64,000 nt of DNA from Streptomyces asiaticus. Lineage in GTDB: Bacteria; Actinomycetota; Actinomycetes; Streptomycetales; Streptomycetaceae. A program made the translations under genes and the position numbers. The notes beneath the pieces were generated by a model that saw only the letters and a program-made list of their open reading frames with translations, was not told the DNA's origin and did not search any database. This document shows positions 1 to 9,302 of the stretch, one piece after another; within the stretch, counting starts at the first letter, position 1; every line of letters begins with the position of its first letter. The stretch is taken from NCBI RefSeq assembly GCF_018138715.1, contig NZ_JAGSHX010000001.1, positions 930,001 to 994,000 on the forward strand, written 5' to 3'.

Positions 1-87
1 GGGTGGCAACGGGGGGAGAGCCCGGGTATCCGGGTGCCGGAGATCACGATGGATGTGGAACGTGAGGTGGTTGTCAGCTTTGAGTGA
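1..87 (+). CDS. 3' end of an unidentified gene
   Basis: An open frame enters from the left edge and stops at TGA 85-87. Its last residues (RVPEITMDVEREVVVSFE) read like the end of a real protein, but I do not recognise the family. A strong ribosome-binding site follows at once, so it may have been the upstream member of an operon. Confidence 0.25.
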   Translation, partial: GWQRGESPGIRVPEITMDVEREVVVSFE

Positions 88-103
88 CAGGAAGGAGACG
101 GAA

Positions 104-187
104 ATGGCGGACGAGGTGAGCCGGGCGGCCCGCGAGACCGCGGACGAAGCGGCGGCCGGCCGCCTCCGCGGCCCCTGGCCCCGGTAG
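104..187 (+). CDS. very short ORF with a strong ribosome-binding site
   Basis: ATG 104 is preceded by AGGAAGGAG at good spacing and opens a 27-codon frame (MADEVSRAARETADEAAAG..., stop TAG). It is too short to identify. It is probably a truncated gene start, because a fragment of an unrelated ABC ATPase follows within 100 bases. Confidence 0.25.
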   Translation: MADEVSRAARETADEAAAGRLRGPWPR

Positions 188-284
188 GTGGCGTAGCCGG
201 CGCCGCGAGCACTCACCGAGACGCACGGTGTCGGCCAATCCGATGTCACCGACCAGCAGCGCACCCCCGCCAGCCCGGCGGCCG

Positions 285-345
285 CATCAGCTGTCCGGGG
301 GTGAACACCGACGCGTCGCCATCGCCCGGGCCCTGGTCGCCACTG
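285..345 (+). pseudogene. ABC transporter ATPase fragment (signature motif only)
   Basis: The frame entering the response regulator encodes HQLSGGEHRRVAIARALV, the ABC signature LSGGE plus the following conserved helix. No Walker A precedes it and no Walker B/D-loop follows. It is therefore a scrap of an ABC ATPase lying directly upstream of the regulator gene. Confidence 0.55.
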
Positions 346-389
346 GTGTTTCTCGGTCCTTTTGCCGCCGTGTTTCTACACTCGCCGCC

Positions 390-1184
390 ATGTGCGCATA
401 CGTGGTCGTCGCCGAGGACGACCGGAAGCAGGCCGAACTGGTCCGTCGTTATCTGGAACACGAGGGCCACCGGGTGACCGTCGTCCACGACGGGCGGGCC
501 GCGCTGGCGGAGGTCCGGCGGCAGCCTCCCGATCTGCTCGTCCTGGACGTGATGATGCCCCAGGTGGACGGCCTCGACTTATGCCGCGTGCTGCGCGCGG
601 AATCGACCCTGCCGGTGCTGATGCTGACCGCCCGCGCCACCGAGGACGATCTGCTGCTGGGCCTGGACCTCGGCGCCGACGACTACATGACCAAGCCGTT
701 CAGCCCGCGCGAGCTGATGGCCCGGATCCGCTCGCTGCTGCGGCGCAGCTCCGCCACCACGGTCGCGACGGGCACGGAGCCGGTGCTCACCGTCGGGCCC
801 CTGACCGTCGACCCCGCCCGGCACGAGGTGTCGATGCACGGCCGGCCGGTGGACTGCACACCCGGTGAGTTCCGGTTGCTGCAGATGCTGGCCGCCCGCC
901 CCGGCCACGTCTTCACCCGCCCGCGGATCCTGGAGCGCCTGCATGGCTTCGACCGGTACGTCACCACACGGTCCGTCGACGTGCATGTGATGAACCTCCG
1001 CAAGAAACTGGAAACCGATCCGCGCCGGGCCCGTTTCCTGGTCACCGTCTACGGCGTCGGCTACAAGATCGCCGACGGCACAGCCGGTCCGACGACGGAC
1101 GTGGCGGCACATGCGACCGCGGACACGGCGGCCGATGTGATCACGGATGCCGCCGACGACGGAGAAGCCCACCGTGCGCCGTGA
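390..1184 (+). CDS. OmpR/PhoB-family response regulator
   Basis: Two-component response regulator of about 264 aa. The N-terminal receiver domain shows the acidic pair (VVAEDD), the phospho-acceptor Asp in LVLDVMMP, and the conserved Lys in YMTKPF. The C-terminal half is a winged helix of the Trans_reg_C type (TPGEFRLLQMLA, then RSVDVHVMNLRKKLE and VYGVGYK). I start it at ATG 390 (MCAYVVVAEDD), because the 54 codons further upstream encode an ABC ATPase scrap. It overlaps the following sensor kinase gene, so the two form a coupled system. The C-terminal tail is alanine- and threonine-rich. Family assignment is secure; the regulated genes are unknown. Confidence 0.93.
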   Translation: MCAYVVVAEDDRKQAELVRRYLEHEGHRVTVVHDGRAALAEVRRQPPDLLVLDVMMPQVDGLDLCRVLRAESTLPVLMLTARATEDDLLLGLDLGADDYMTKPFSPRELMARIRSLLRRSSATTVATGTEPVLTVGPLTVDPARHEVSMHGRPVDCTPGEFRLLQMLAARPGHVFTRPRILERLHGFDRYVTTRSVDVHVMNLRKKLETDPRRARFLVTVYGVGYKIADGTAGPTTDVAAHATADTAADVITDAADDGEAHRAP

Positions 1185-3273
1185 CGTACCGCTGCGCCGC
1201 AGCCTGCTGCTGCGCCTGCTCGCCGCGTCCGTGCTGGTCTCCGTGTGTTCGGTCGCCACGACCGCCTGGCTGGCCGTGCGGACGACCGCGGTCGCCATCC
1301 GCGAGGAACGGGGCCAGGCCCTCGCGGACGACACCCGGATCTACGACCGCCTGCTCGGCTACGCGGCCCGCCATCCGCGCTGGGACGGCGTGGGCCCGAC
1401 CGTACGCGCCCTGGCCCGGGAGACCGGGCACCGTATCGTCATCACCGGTGACGGTCGGCGGATCGCCGACTCCCGACCCGCCCCGGGCCTTCCCTACCGG
1501 CCGCCCGACAAGGCGACGGCCGCCATCGACCCGCTGGCGGTGAGCCCCGAGCTGCTGCCGGACTCCGCCTCCGACCGGATCGATCCGCGCGCCGTCGGGC
1601 CGTTCCGGCTCAGCGAGGACGAACGCACGAGGCTGCGCGGGGCGGCGCGACGCCTGGCCAAGTGCCTGCGCACCGTCCTCGGCCAGGAGATGACCGTGGT
1701 CCAGGCTCCCAGCGGGCGGTCGCGCGTGGAGAGTGGCGCCTCCCGGGTGCCGGAGACCCCGCGTTGTTACTCCGCGACGCTCGACTCCCGCACCCCGACC
1801 GAGGCCAAGGCGCTGGTCGCGCTCAACGCCCTCGTCAACACCTGCCTGTCCCGGCGCCACGCGGCCGAGGTGAAGCTCACCCTGGACGACCACGGGATAC
1901 CAAGTGCCGTGCTGCCGGCGCCGCGTCCCGGGCCCCCGCAGGAGACGCCTTCCGGGCCGCGTGGCGCCGGGAACGCCGATGGCTCACTGGTCACCTCGTG
2001 CCTGGCCAGTGGCCGCGCCCAGCAGCTCGCACCGTATGTCGCCCCCACGGCGGCGCTGTATGTCACCAGTCCCGGCCGGAGCGCCACGACGTTCTTCGAC
2101 CTGTCCGCGGGCAACCGCGCCCGTATCGCGGGCGGCGCCGTCCTCATGCTGCTCGTCACCGTCACCGCCACCACGCTCGCCGGACTACGGCTGGTCAGGC
2201 CGCTGCGTGCGCTGACCGAGGCGGCGCGGCGCATGGAGGAGGGGGAGCCCGGCGCGCGGGTGGCGGTCACCAGCAACGACGAACTGGGCCGTCTCACCTC
2301 GGCGTTCAACGCGATGTCCAGACGGCGTGACCAGCTGGAGGCGGTGCGCAAGGACATGGTCAGCGATGTGGCACATGAGCTGCGCACCCCGCTGAGCAAT
2401 ATCCGCGGCTGGCTGGAGGGCGCGCAGGACGGTGTCGTACCGCAGGGCGACGTGCTGGTGTCCTCGCTGCTGGAAGAGGCGTTGCACCTCCAGCACCTCA
2501 TCGACGACCTGCGGGATCTGTCCGCGGCCGACGCGGGAGAGCTGCGGCTGAACCTCGCCGAGGTCGACATCGCGGACCTGCTGGCCCATACGGCGACGGC
2601 CCATCACGCGGCGGCGGAGAACGCGGGTGTCACCCTCCGCGCGGAAACCCCCGGCGACGGCGTGGTCATCGAGGCCGATCAGGTACGGCTGCACCAGGCG
2701 GTCGGCAACCTGGTGACGAACGCCCTCCGGCACACCCCGTCCGGCGGGGCCGTGTCCCTGCGCGTCCACCGGACCGGTGACGAGGTGCTGATCGAGGTCG
2801 CGGACACCGGCTCCGGAATCGCCGCCGAGGATCTGCCCCATGTCTTCGACCGCTTCTGGCGCGCCGACAAGTCGCGCTGCCGCCGGACCGGCGGCAGCGG
2901 TCTGGGCCTGTCCATCGTGCGCAAGCTGGTACAGGCACACGGGGGCACGGTGACGGCGAGCAGCACCCTCGGCGAGGGCTCGGTGTTCACCATCCGCCTG
3001 CCCCGGGTGCCGCTTCCGCCCACCACCGACAGCACCGGCGTGCCGGTGAAGGGCGCCATGCCCCACCGGCCGGTCGACCAGTCGTGCCGGGCCCCGGCAT
3101 TCACTCATCCCGAACAGTGCGCAGAGCTCTCCGCGCTCCCTCACCCACCAGATGGTGCACGGTCATGCCCGGCAGGGCGGGAAGTTCCGCCTAGCGGTGG
3201 TTTGTTAAGGCGGGAGTGGGAGGTGGTGGCTGAGTGGTCGGCCGGTGCTGACTGCGTTGATCAGGTTTTGTAA
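1174..3273 (+). CDS. sensor histidine kinase, partner of the upstream regulator
   Basis: Membrane sensor kinase. One hydrophobic segment lies near the N-terminus (LLLRLLAASVLVS) and a second after an extracellular sensor region of about 280 residues containing several cysteines. A HAMP linker follows, then the H-box (DVAHELRTPLSNIRGWLEG), N-box (VTNALRHT), G1 box (DTGSGIAAEDL) and G2 box (GGSGLGLSIVRKLV). GTG 1174 has GGAGA upstream and overlaps the regulator; ATG 1147 is an alternative start with no visible ribosome site. After the catalytic domain the frame runs on for about 90 residues of low-complexity sequence. Its last codons lie inside the IS701-family element that begins near 3195, so the natural C-terminus was probably altered by that insertion. 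Catalytic parts look intact. Confidence 0.9.
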   Translation: MRRDVPLRRSLLLRLLAASVLVSVCSVATTAWLAVRTTAVAIREERGQALADDTRIYDRLLGYAARHPRWDGVGPTVRALARETGHRIVITGDGRRIADSRPAPGLPYRPPDKATAAIDPLAVSPELLPDSASDRIDPRAVGPFRLSEDERTRLRGAARRLAKCLRTVLGQEMTVVQAPSGRSRVESGASRVPETPRCYSATLDSRTPTEAKALVALNALVNTCLSRRHAAEVKLTLDDHGIPSAVLPAPRPGPPQETPSGPRGAGNADGSLVTSCLASGRAQQLAPYVAPTAALYVTSPGRSATTFFDLSAGNRARIAGGAVLMLLVTVTATTLAGLRLVRPLRALTEAARRMEEGEPGARVAVTSNDELGRLTSAFNAMSRRRDQLEAVRKDMVSDVAHELRTPLSNIRGWLEGAQDGVVPQGDVLVSSLLEEALHLQHLIDDLRDLSAADAGELRLNLAEVDIADLLAHTATAHHAAAENAGVTLRAETPGDGVVIEADQVRLHQAVGNLVTNALRHTPSGGAVSLRVHRTGDEVLIEVADTGSGIAAEDLPHVFDRFWRADKSRCRRTGGSGLGLSIVRKLVQAHGGTVTASSTLGEGSVFTIRLPRVPLPPTTDSTGVPVKGAMPHRPVDQSCRAPAFTHPEQCAELSALPHPPDGARSCPAGREVPPSGGLLRREWEVVAEWSAGADCVDQVL

Positions 3274-4667
3274 CTCTGCTGGTGGGGGCGTGCTGGACCA
3301 GGCTTTCCACCAGCGTTGCAGCATGATGGTGGGGGTCAGCCAGCTGCGGACGGCACGTAGGGCCTGGGGCCAGCGTGCCGGGTGGTGCGATCGGGTGCCC
3401 CCTCTCTGGCCGGGCCAGCCGGTTGGCGGGAGTCGGTGGCAGTCCGGCTTCCCAGCAGAAGGAGAACGCGCAGTTGACCAGGGTCTGGTGGCGGCGGATG
3501 GCGCGGTCGGTGCGGACCTGGAAGTCGGCCCAGCCCAGTTCGTCCTTGACCTGTTTGTAGCTCTGCTCGATCCAGTTGCGGATGCCGTAGATCCGCACGA
3601 TCTCGGCGAGGTCGGCGGCCGGGTGGGGGCTGTCGGCCTGGCGTGTCGAGTTGGGGCGGGGCAGGTTGGTGGCCAGGTACCAGGTGGATTTCTCCGGCAG
3701 GGTGTCCGGGTGGGTAGTGGCCACCACCAGCCGGGTGGTGCCGTCCGGTCCCCACCAGCCCAGGGAGGCGTCGGCGGCCCACCAGGTGGTGGTGTGGCCG
3801 TCACGGAAGGTGCGGGTCACCGTCGTCCAGTCGCCCGGCCGGTCGGGGCCGTGCCAGGCCAGTTCCCGGGCGGCGTCGACCGGGGTGTGGGCATCGGGGC
3901 CGTAGGCCCAGGTGCCGCGGCGCCGTTTGAGGGCCATCACGAACGGCAGCCCGGCGGTGGCCAGTTCGCCGCGGAAGCCGTCCTGGTCGCCGTAGGCGCA
4001 GTCGGCCGCCACCGCGCGGAAGTCCACTCCGGCCTCCGTGGCCCGGCGGGCGAGAGCGGCAGCGATCTGCAGTTTCGTGGCGAAGCCCGGATCGCTGCGG
4101 CCCTTGGGGAAGTGGCGGGCGGGGGTGTAGGGCACGGCGTGCAGCGGGTAGTACAGTCGCTCGTCCGCCCACAATGTGGTGACGGTGACGACACCGTTGT
4201 CGGTCTTGCCGTATCGGCCCAGCCACTGCCGGCCCACGTTCGCGGTCGCGGTCCCGTCCTTCCGGTCGCCGGAGTCGTCGATGACCAGCACTCCACCGGC
4301 ATGCGGAGCGGTGCGCGGATCATCCAGTAACCGCTCAAGACGACGGGCGTTGATCCGCTCGTGCTCCCAGGGGGATTCGGAGAGGAAGAACTGCAGCCGC
4401 TGCACTGCGGGGTGCTGGGCTCCCGCTACCGGCTCGGCCCCGGCCAGGCATGTCAGCGTTTTGTTCCGTTCGCGCGGCGCCAGCAACCCCGTGAGGTACT
4501 GACGAAAACCCCGACGCTGAGCCAGGGAGTCAAACAGATCATCGAAGCCGACGGCGTACTGCTCCAGCGGTCCCGGAGCCGGCGGACACGGACGACGAGC
4601 GGTCATCACACACCCCTCCTCGTCCTTCTACTGCGGTCCCGACCCGATGTCAACAAACCACCGCTAG
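3191..4667. mobile_element. IS701-family insertion sequence with inverted repeats and CTAG target duplication
   Basis: The ends carry matching inverted repeats: CTAGCGGTGGTTTGTT at 3191-3206 and its reverse complement at 4652-4667. The outer four bases, CTAG on both sides, fit the YTAR-type 4-bp target duplication known for IS701-family elements. The element proper is then 3195-4663, about 1.47 kb. It holds one transposase gene on the minus strand and sits in the 3' end of the histidine kinase gene. Intact ends and visible target duplication suggest a fairly recent insertion. Confidence 0.85.
3205..4609 (-). pseudogene. IS701-family transposase, frameshifted near the C-terminus
   Basis: DDE transposase of the IS701 family. 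The N-terminal and central parts include the catalytic context VLVIDDSGDRKDG, then AADCAYGDQDGF and the WIEQSYKQVKDELGWADFQ block. The long frame then drifts into proline-rich nonsense. The expected end (LRAVRSWLTPTIMLQRWW, then PPPAELQNLINAVSTGRPL) lies in another minus-strand frame that stops near 3205. A one-base indel around 3380-3430 explains this. It could be a real inactivating mutation or a sequencing error; everything upstream of it looks intact. Confidence 0.8.
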
Positions 4668-4684
4668 GAGCTTGCGCGAGCGTT

Positions 4685-4713
4685 CGGGGATCGGTCACTG
4701 TGACCGATCCCCG
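4685..4713. terminator. strong bidirectional hairpin terminator
   Basis: A perfect 14-bp inverted repeat (CGGGGATCGGTCAC and its complement) separated by one base lies 7 bases beyond the stop codon of the minus-strand secreted protein gene. The stem-loop is typical of actinobacterial terminators, which often lack a U-tract. Confidence 0.75.
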
Positions 4714-4719
4714 AGGCAC

Positions 4720-5103
4720 TCAGCACCAGTTCCAGACGGACCAGACGGGGCCCCAGTGTGCGTAGGCGTCCGAGGAGGGGGCGCCGCGGGCATGGTCGAG
4801 GTAGTACCCATACTTGTCGTAGAACCCGGTATCCGTGCCCGGTGTCTGGTTGTTGTACCAGGAACCTCCACTACCCATGCCGTCGGGAATTTCCTGCTCG
4901 TAGCAGTCCTTGTACTTGAATCCGAGCTGCTGGAAGTTGTTCTTCTTGTAGCCGCAGAAGTAACCCTTGGGACAGTCGGCTGGCGCGGACTGTATTGCAG
5001 TCTGCGCAGCGCTCGATGGGGCCGTGGACAGTGCTACGGCGGTGAGGGCTCCAGCAGCCACGAGAAGCCTCCGTAGAGACTGCCAGCGGGTGGGGTTGAC
5101 CAT
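4720..5103 (-). CDS. secreted peptidase-inhibitor (I36)-like protein
   Basis: Small exported protein of 127 aa. ATG 5103 is chosen because GAAGGGAAG lies just upstream, and the sequence before it lacks protein character. The N-terminus has Arg residues (RRLL), a hydrophobic stretch (VAAGALTAVALS) and an Ala-X-Ala-like cleavage region, so it should be secreted. The mature part begins CPKGYFCGYKKNNF and holds four cysteines and many aromatic residues. This matches the Streptomyces peptidase inhibitor I36 family in layout and length. A hairpin terminator follows directly, so it is probably monocistronic. Inhibitor activity is inferred from family resemblance only. Confidence 0.7.
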   Translation of the reverse strand: MVNPTRWQSLRRLLVAAGALTAVALSTAPSSAAQTAIQSAPADCPKGYFCGYKKNNFQQLGFKYKDCYEQEIPDGMGSGGSWYNNQTPGTDTGFYDKYGYYLDHARGAPSSDAYAHWGPVWSVWNWC

Positions 5104-5364
5104 GCGAGTTCTTCCCTTCGTGTCTGCGCATGTGTAAATGGTCGACCGGAACCGTCGAAGTCCTCCGGTGCCAGCTAGCCACGTAACAAGGTTTGTGGGT
5201 CGGCTGGTTGTTGTGCAGCTCCATTTTTCGCCATATGCAAGCCTTCTCCCCCTACGCCAGGAGCACCACCATTCTGGGAGTTCGTTCGCAGATCGGTTGC
5301 GGTGACCGTTGGAGGAACAGTGGCGATCTCTGGCATCTCCGCCGCAGGTCGTTGACCTGCGCTC

Positions 5365-6005
5365 TTGAGGATTGAAAACACGCACTCAGGAGCGCGCGAG
5401 CGCGAACGCGCGGCCGTCGCCGCCGAGGCGGTTCGCCGGGCGCTGCCGTGTGAGGGCTGCGGGCAGGAGCGGGCGGCCGGGCTGTGTGAGGCGTGCGGCT
5501 ACCGGCGCGAGACCGAGGCCCTGACGGTGGAGGCCGGCCTGGTCGCGGCCACCTGGTCCGCCGATCTGGATGATGCGGACGAGGTCGCCTCCGTCGCTGA
5601 CCGCGTGAGGCGGCCCGTGGAGATTGACATCGCCGCCGCCCGGCGCGCGTTCATGGGGCTGGTCGAGCCGGGCGAGCTGGACTCGGAGCCAACTGCGGCG
5701 GCGGCCGCGCTCGCCTTCGCCGTGCTCCAGGCGGTGCAGCAGGCGGCGCCGGAGTACCGGCGGTGCGCCCTGGCGATGCTGGGCCGGACCGAGGAAGCCG
5801 AAGCCGAGGCACGCCGGGCGTACGCGACCGAGCAGAAACGCCGCTGGTTCCGCGCGAACCCGAACGGCGCGGACGCGGTGGCCGCCGCGACGAAGGCCCA
5901 CTGACGCCGCCCGGGAACGCACCGCCGAGTACCTTCTGGCAACGCGGCTGGAGCAGCTGCACGAGCAGACCGCGACCCACACCGAGATCGAGACGGCCGA
6001 GGCCG
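5365..6005 (+). pseudogene. frameshifted actinobacterial mobile-element-type protein with a CxxC...CxxC motif
   Basis: The frame contains a putative zinc-binding segment (CEGCGQERAAGLCEACGYRR), then a helical region ending EEAEAEARRAYATEQKRRW. The frame stops at 5904. The following residues expected from this group ([18 protein letters not shown]) continue at once in the next frame, so an indel lies near 5895-5905. I recognise the layout from hypothetical proteins that accompany Streptomyces phage and integrative elements; the function is unknown. No convincing start codon or ribosome site is visible. A shorter relic of the same family lies at about 13045. Confidence 0.55.
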
Positions 6006-6006
6006 G

Positions 6007-6160
6007 GTGGATGATCTGCGGCAGGTGCCGGCCGCGGTGCGATTCCTGTCCTCTGAGCCGCTGCTGGGCTCGCTGGACGCGTTGGACGTCACTGGCATCG
6101 ACTGGGTGATTGTGGGTGGGGAGTCGGGCCGCCGGGCCAGGCCCATGGACATCGGTATCG
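6007..6160 (+). pseudogene. phage Gp37/Gp68-like (DUF5131) fragment
   Basis: About 50 codons encode [18 protein letters not shown] and [18 protein letters not shown], the conserved core of phage Gp37/Gp68-like (DUF5131) proteins. The region before it and the C-terminal third are absent, and the frame continues into unrelated sequence. It joins directly to the preceding broken gene, forming a composite relic of phage-like origin. Confidence 0.65.
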
Positions 6161-6869
6161 GGATAGCTGGCACGCGCCGTCAGCCGCACGACCACGCCAT
6201 CGTGCCCAATATCAGTGGGGTCGTACGGGCGACGCTGCGGCAATCGCAATCACTCACGTTCAGCCTTTTCTGTCTGCTGTTCAGCGCTGGGGGACTCGAA
6301 CGAAGTAGCGGGCGGGCGCGCCGATCGTCCCACTCAGGGCCACCCCGCGCCCGTCAGGGGGGCACGCACCTGATGGCGGCTGCGGTGCTCGCCCATGGTT
6401 CGCCATCCGCGCCGTGGGCGCCTGCGCAGAACCGGCGGCTGATCTTCTGCTCCACGTCGACCTCGCCGTACAGCTGTGCCCGCGGCTGTCCGACCCCCAC
6501 GAGCAGGACAAGGCCTAACGACGGCTGCACGGCGCGGCCAAGGACCGGGGCGCACGCTCGCATCCGGGACATCGGCGAAGGCGCAGACGGAGGGGCTCCT
6601 CGGAAGCTCGTACGCTGTCGAGCTCGGGTGACATCGTCAGCCCGTGAGATGGCTCGCCCGGCGTTATTCAGTGATGCACGGCGGAACCGGTACGCCCGAG
6701 TACCGTTCCCCGTGGACCAGGGATCGCACCTCGCACACGGCCTGCCTGCCAGGACTGCGATCCGCGCTCGGCGGCCTCCTTCTAGCTGACGTCTGCGGTG
6801 GAACAGTCGTCGACGGCCGCTCGCGGCGCCACGTCGGCGGTCTGAGGGGCGCCCCGGGGTTCGGCGCTG
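6161..6869. other. about 700 bp without a recognisable gene
   Basis: None of the frames here has a conserved motif or a plausible start with a ribosome site. It probably holds eroded mobile-element DNA plus the 3' flank of the NACHT gene. Confidence 0.4.
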
Positions 6870-9302
6870 TCAAAGAGCTCTGGGGGCGGTGCCGTTCGTG
6901 TCAGGGCTCGGTGCCCGGCTGGCGCGGTCGAGTCCCCAGTGCACGCGCTTCCGCACTGCGGGATCGTCGTGTTGTTGGAAGCGCTTCAGGAAAGCCGAGG
7001 CGGTGGTCCCGCCGATCGTGCCGGCTGCCAGAACCACGGCCCGTGCTTCTTCGACAGTGATGCCGTCCGGCCCCGGCAGCAGGTCTAGCACCGCCGCCCC
7101 CGCCCCCGCGAGTAGACCAGCAGCTGCGTCGTCCCGGGGCGGAACGAGTGCCTTGGCCCGGCGGAGGACTTCCTGGCGGACCTCTGCGTCGGCCCGCGCC
7201 GCGTACTCGAGCGACGAAGTCGCGAGCAGGTGGATCCTCTCGCGGTGCTCCGGTTCCCGGTCTCCTCGTTGGACGAGCTCCAGCAGTAGCTGATCGGCTT
7301 CAGCTGAGCCGCAGTGGCCGACTGCCATGCGCACGATGTCTTCGTAGTGCGGGTCGTGGGCGTGATTGACCAGGAAGCCGAAGTGGTCCCCGTGCACGAG
7401 CCCCAGGGCCGCGAAGAAGTCCCGAAAGGTGCTGTGCTCGAAATCGACGGTGCCCTTCGTCTCACGCAGAACTCCGCTGCGGATCAGCAGATGGCGCAGC
7501 ACCGACTTCGCGTTTCCCGCAGGGTCCGGTCTGATCCAGCGCAGGTCCTTCTCGAGGATGCGCACCGTACGGCTTTCGGTCATCTCGGTCGCCCCGTTCA
7601 GGGTCATCCAGAGCGCGAGGGACACGAGGAGACTCGCTTTTGAGCCCAAGTCCAGCCTGACACCCTCCGTAGAGCCGATTCCGCGTTGAATGTCGCGCTC
7701 TTCCAGCAGGAGGCGGAGTGCCGCGACATGCAGCGACATGGGGTCCTTTGGCAAGGACCCCTGGTTTTGGAGCCACAGTGCGCAGATCAGCGAACAGAGG
7801 CGGGGATTCGCCGCCATCTGCGCCGCGGGCCTGATGCTGTCCAGTTCGGCCCGCAGGAGTCTGCGCCCGCGCTCCGCGTACTTCCTGTACCCGCTCCAGC
7901 CTTCGGCCTCCAGCAGGGCGGCGAACCAGCGGTCGACAAACGTGCCCACGTCCTGGGGGCTCATCGGCAGCACGCTGAATCCGGTGAACTTGCTCGCGGT
8001 GAGCCAGCTGTCCGGCACTGCGGACGGGCGGGACGTCACCACCACAGCGGTGTGCTCGTGCTCAGCGAGGAGCGCCTTCAGCCAGTCACGCACTGCTTGG
8101 CGCTTGTCGTGCGGGACCTCGTCGATGCCGTCGATCAGGAGCAGGACCCGGCCCTTGCGCAGCAGCCGTGTCAGCCAGCCCACGGGCTGGAGGGACGCGC
8201 TTGGGTACTCCACGTCGTGCAGTAGGGTCTCGACTTGAGGAAGTTTCTGCGATTTGTGGAGGACCTTCCGCAGAGGGACGACGATGGGCACCCTGGCCTG
8301 GAGCTGGTCCAGCTCGGAGGGCAGATCCCCCTGCGCGGCCCGCACCGCGAGCCAGTGCATGAGTGTGGTCTTTCCGGATCCGGCAGTGCCCTGGAGCAGG
8401 ATCCGCGTCCGGCCGTGCAGCGCGTCCTGGATGCGTTTGCCGGCCGCCACGTCGATGGCGGAGCGGCCGGGGGCGGGGCGGGGCGCTGTCTCTGCGAGTT
8501 CGAGGGCGATGAAGGCCGTGTCGAGGGGCCATACGATCGTGCCGAGTGCGGAGCCGGCGCCCAGCGTCTCGACCTGGTCGAAGCCGCGTGCGACGAAGTG
8601 CCGGTACTGCACTTCGAAGTCGCGGTCCTCGCGCTCCTGGTCGGAAAGGTCGTCCAGGGCCTCTACGGCGACGGTCGTGCCGCCGTGCGTGCGCAGGGCG
8701 TCCTGGAATCCCCGATCGTCGGTGATCACTCGCACCGGGACCGCTTCCAGCCGGCCGTTCTGCCAGCGGGTCGGTGCCGTGGCGACCACGCCGATCAGTG
8801 CACCTCCGCAGAAGAGACCGGCCCCCGACAGGCCCGACCAGGGCGATCCGTCCGCCGTTGATTGCGGTGGGATGCCGCTGATGTCCAGCGCATACCGGCC
8901 ACGCAGGATCCCTGACCCTGGTTTGACCCGGCCGTCGAGCTGATCGCTGTCGAGTTCGCCCGATTCGTCGCGCTGGACCTGTGGGAAGCCGATGGCCGTG
9001 CAGTTCTCTTGGATATCTAGGCGGACCAGCTCGCCCCAGCGCAGCGGGGCGAAACGGGACGACACGGCATCCGGCACGAGGTCGGCGCGTGCCACGAGCA
9101 GGGCCGCATCGCACGCCTTGTCCTTGCGTCGCCACACGACATCACAGAGCACCTCGCCGAACCCGCCGATCACCACTGCTTCGGCGGTGCCCTGTTCCTC
9201 CACAACGTGCGCGGCCGTGAGGACCAGCCGTGACCCGACGAGGTAGCCGCTGCCCTGCCGCGCGCCGATGACGGCAGCGACACGCGAGAGGTCCGGGTTC
9301 AC
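6870..9302 (-). CDS. trypsin-like protease fused to a NACHT NTPase (bacterial NLR-like, candidate antiphage protein)
   Basis: Protein of about 810 aa. Residues 1-200 form a trypsin-like serine protease domain with a visible catalytic triad: His32 (LTAAHV), Asp65 (CDAALLVA) and Ser159 (GLSGAGL). From about residue 300 a NACHT-type STAND NTPase follows, with Walker A GTAGSGKTT (305-313), Walker B LLLIDGIDE (387-395) and a sensor-like VVTSRPS. A helical C-terminal region with a conserved winged-helix-like stretch (FEHSTFRDFFAALGL) completes it. I start at GTG 9302, whose last bases overlap the TGA of the upstream trypco2 gene (GTGA), so translation is coupled. In this class of conflict proteins the C-terminus senses the invader and the NTPase oligomerises to activate the effector, here a protease. 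All catalytic residues are present, so it is likely functional. Confidence 0.88.
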   Translation of the reverse strand: MNPDLSRVAAVIGARQGSGYLVGSRLVLTAAHVVEEQGTAEAVVIGGFGEVLCDVVWRRKDKACDAALLVARADLVPDAVSSRFAPLRWGELVRLDIQENCTAIGFPQVQRDESGELDSDQLDGRVKPGSGILRGRYALDISGIPPQSTADGSPWSGLSGAGLFCGGALIGVVATAPTRWQNGRLEAVPVRVITDDRGFQDALRTHGGTTVAVEALDDLSDQEREDRDFEVQYRHFVARGFDQVETLGAGSALGTIVWPLDTAFIALELAETAPRPAPGRSAIDVAAGKRIQDALHGRTRILLQGTAGSGKTTLMHWLAVRAAQGDLPSELDQLQARVPIVVPLRKVLHKSQKLPQVETLLHDVEYPSASLQPVGWLTRLLRKGRVLLLIDGIDEVPHDKRQAVRDWLKALLAEHEHTAVVVTSRPSAVPDSWLTASKFTGFSVLPMSPQDVGTFVDRWFAALLEAEGWSGYRKYAERGRRLLRAELDSIRPAAQMAANPRLCSLICALWLQNQGSLPKDPMSLHVAALRLLLEERDIQRGIGSTEGVRLDLGSKASLLVSLALWMTLNGATEMTESRTVRILEKDLRWIRPDPAGNAKSVLRHLLIRSGVLRETKGTVDFEHSTFRDFFAALGLVHGDHFGFLVNHAHDPHYEDIVRMAVGHCGSAEADQLLLELVQRGDREPEHRERIHLLATSSLEYAARADAEVRQEVLRRAKALVPPRDDAAAGLLAGAGAAVLDLLPGPDGITVEEARAVVLAAGTIGGTTASAFLKRFQQHDDPAVRKRVHWGLDRASRAPSPDTNGTAPRAL

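Noticed and set aside
3245..4330. Plus-strand 361-codon frame opposite the IS701 transposase.
   Set aside because: Glycine/valine-rich shadow with no motifs. The minus strand encodes the transposase.
6279..6302. Minus-strand GTTCGAGTCCCCCAGCGC, resembling the T-loop and acceptor end of a tRNA (possible att site).
   Set aside because: The bases before the loop cannot pair with CCCCC to form a T-stem, and no D- or anticodon arm precedes it.
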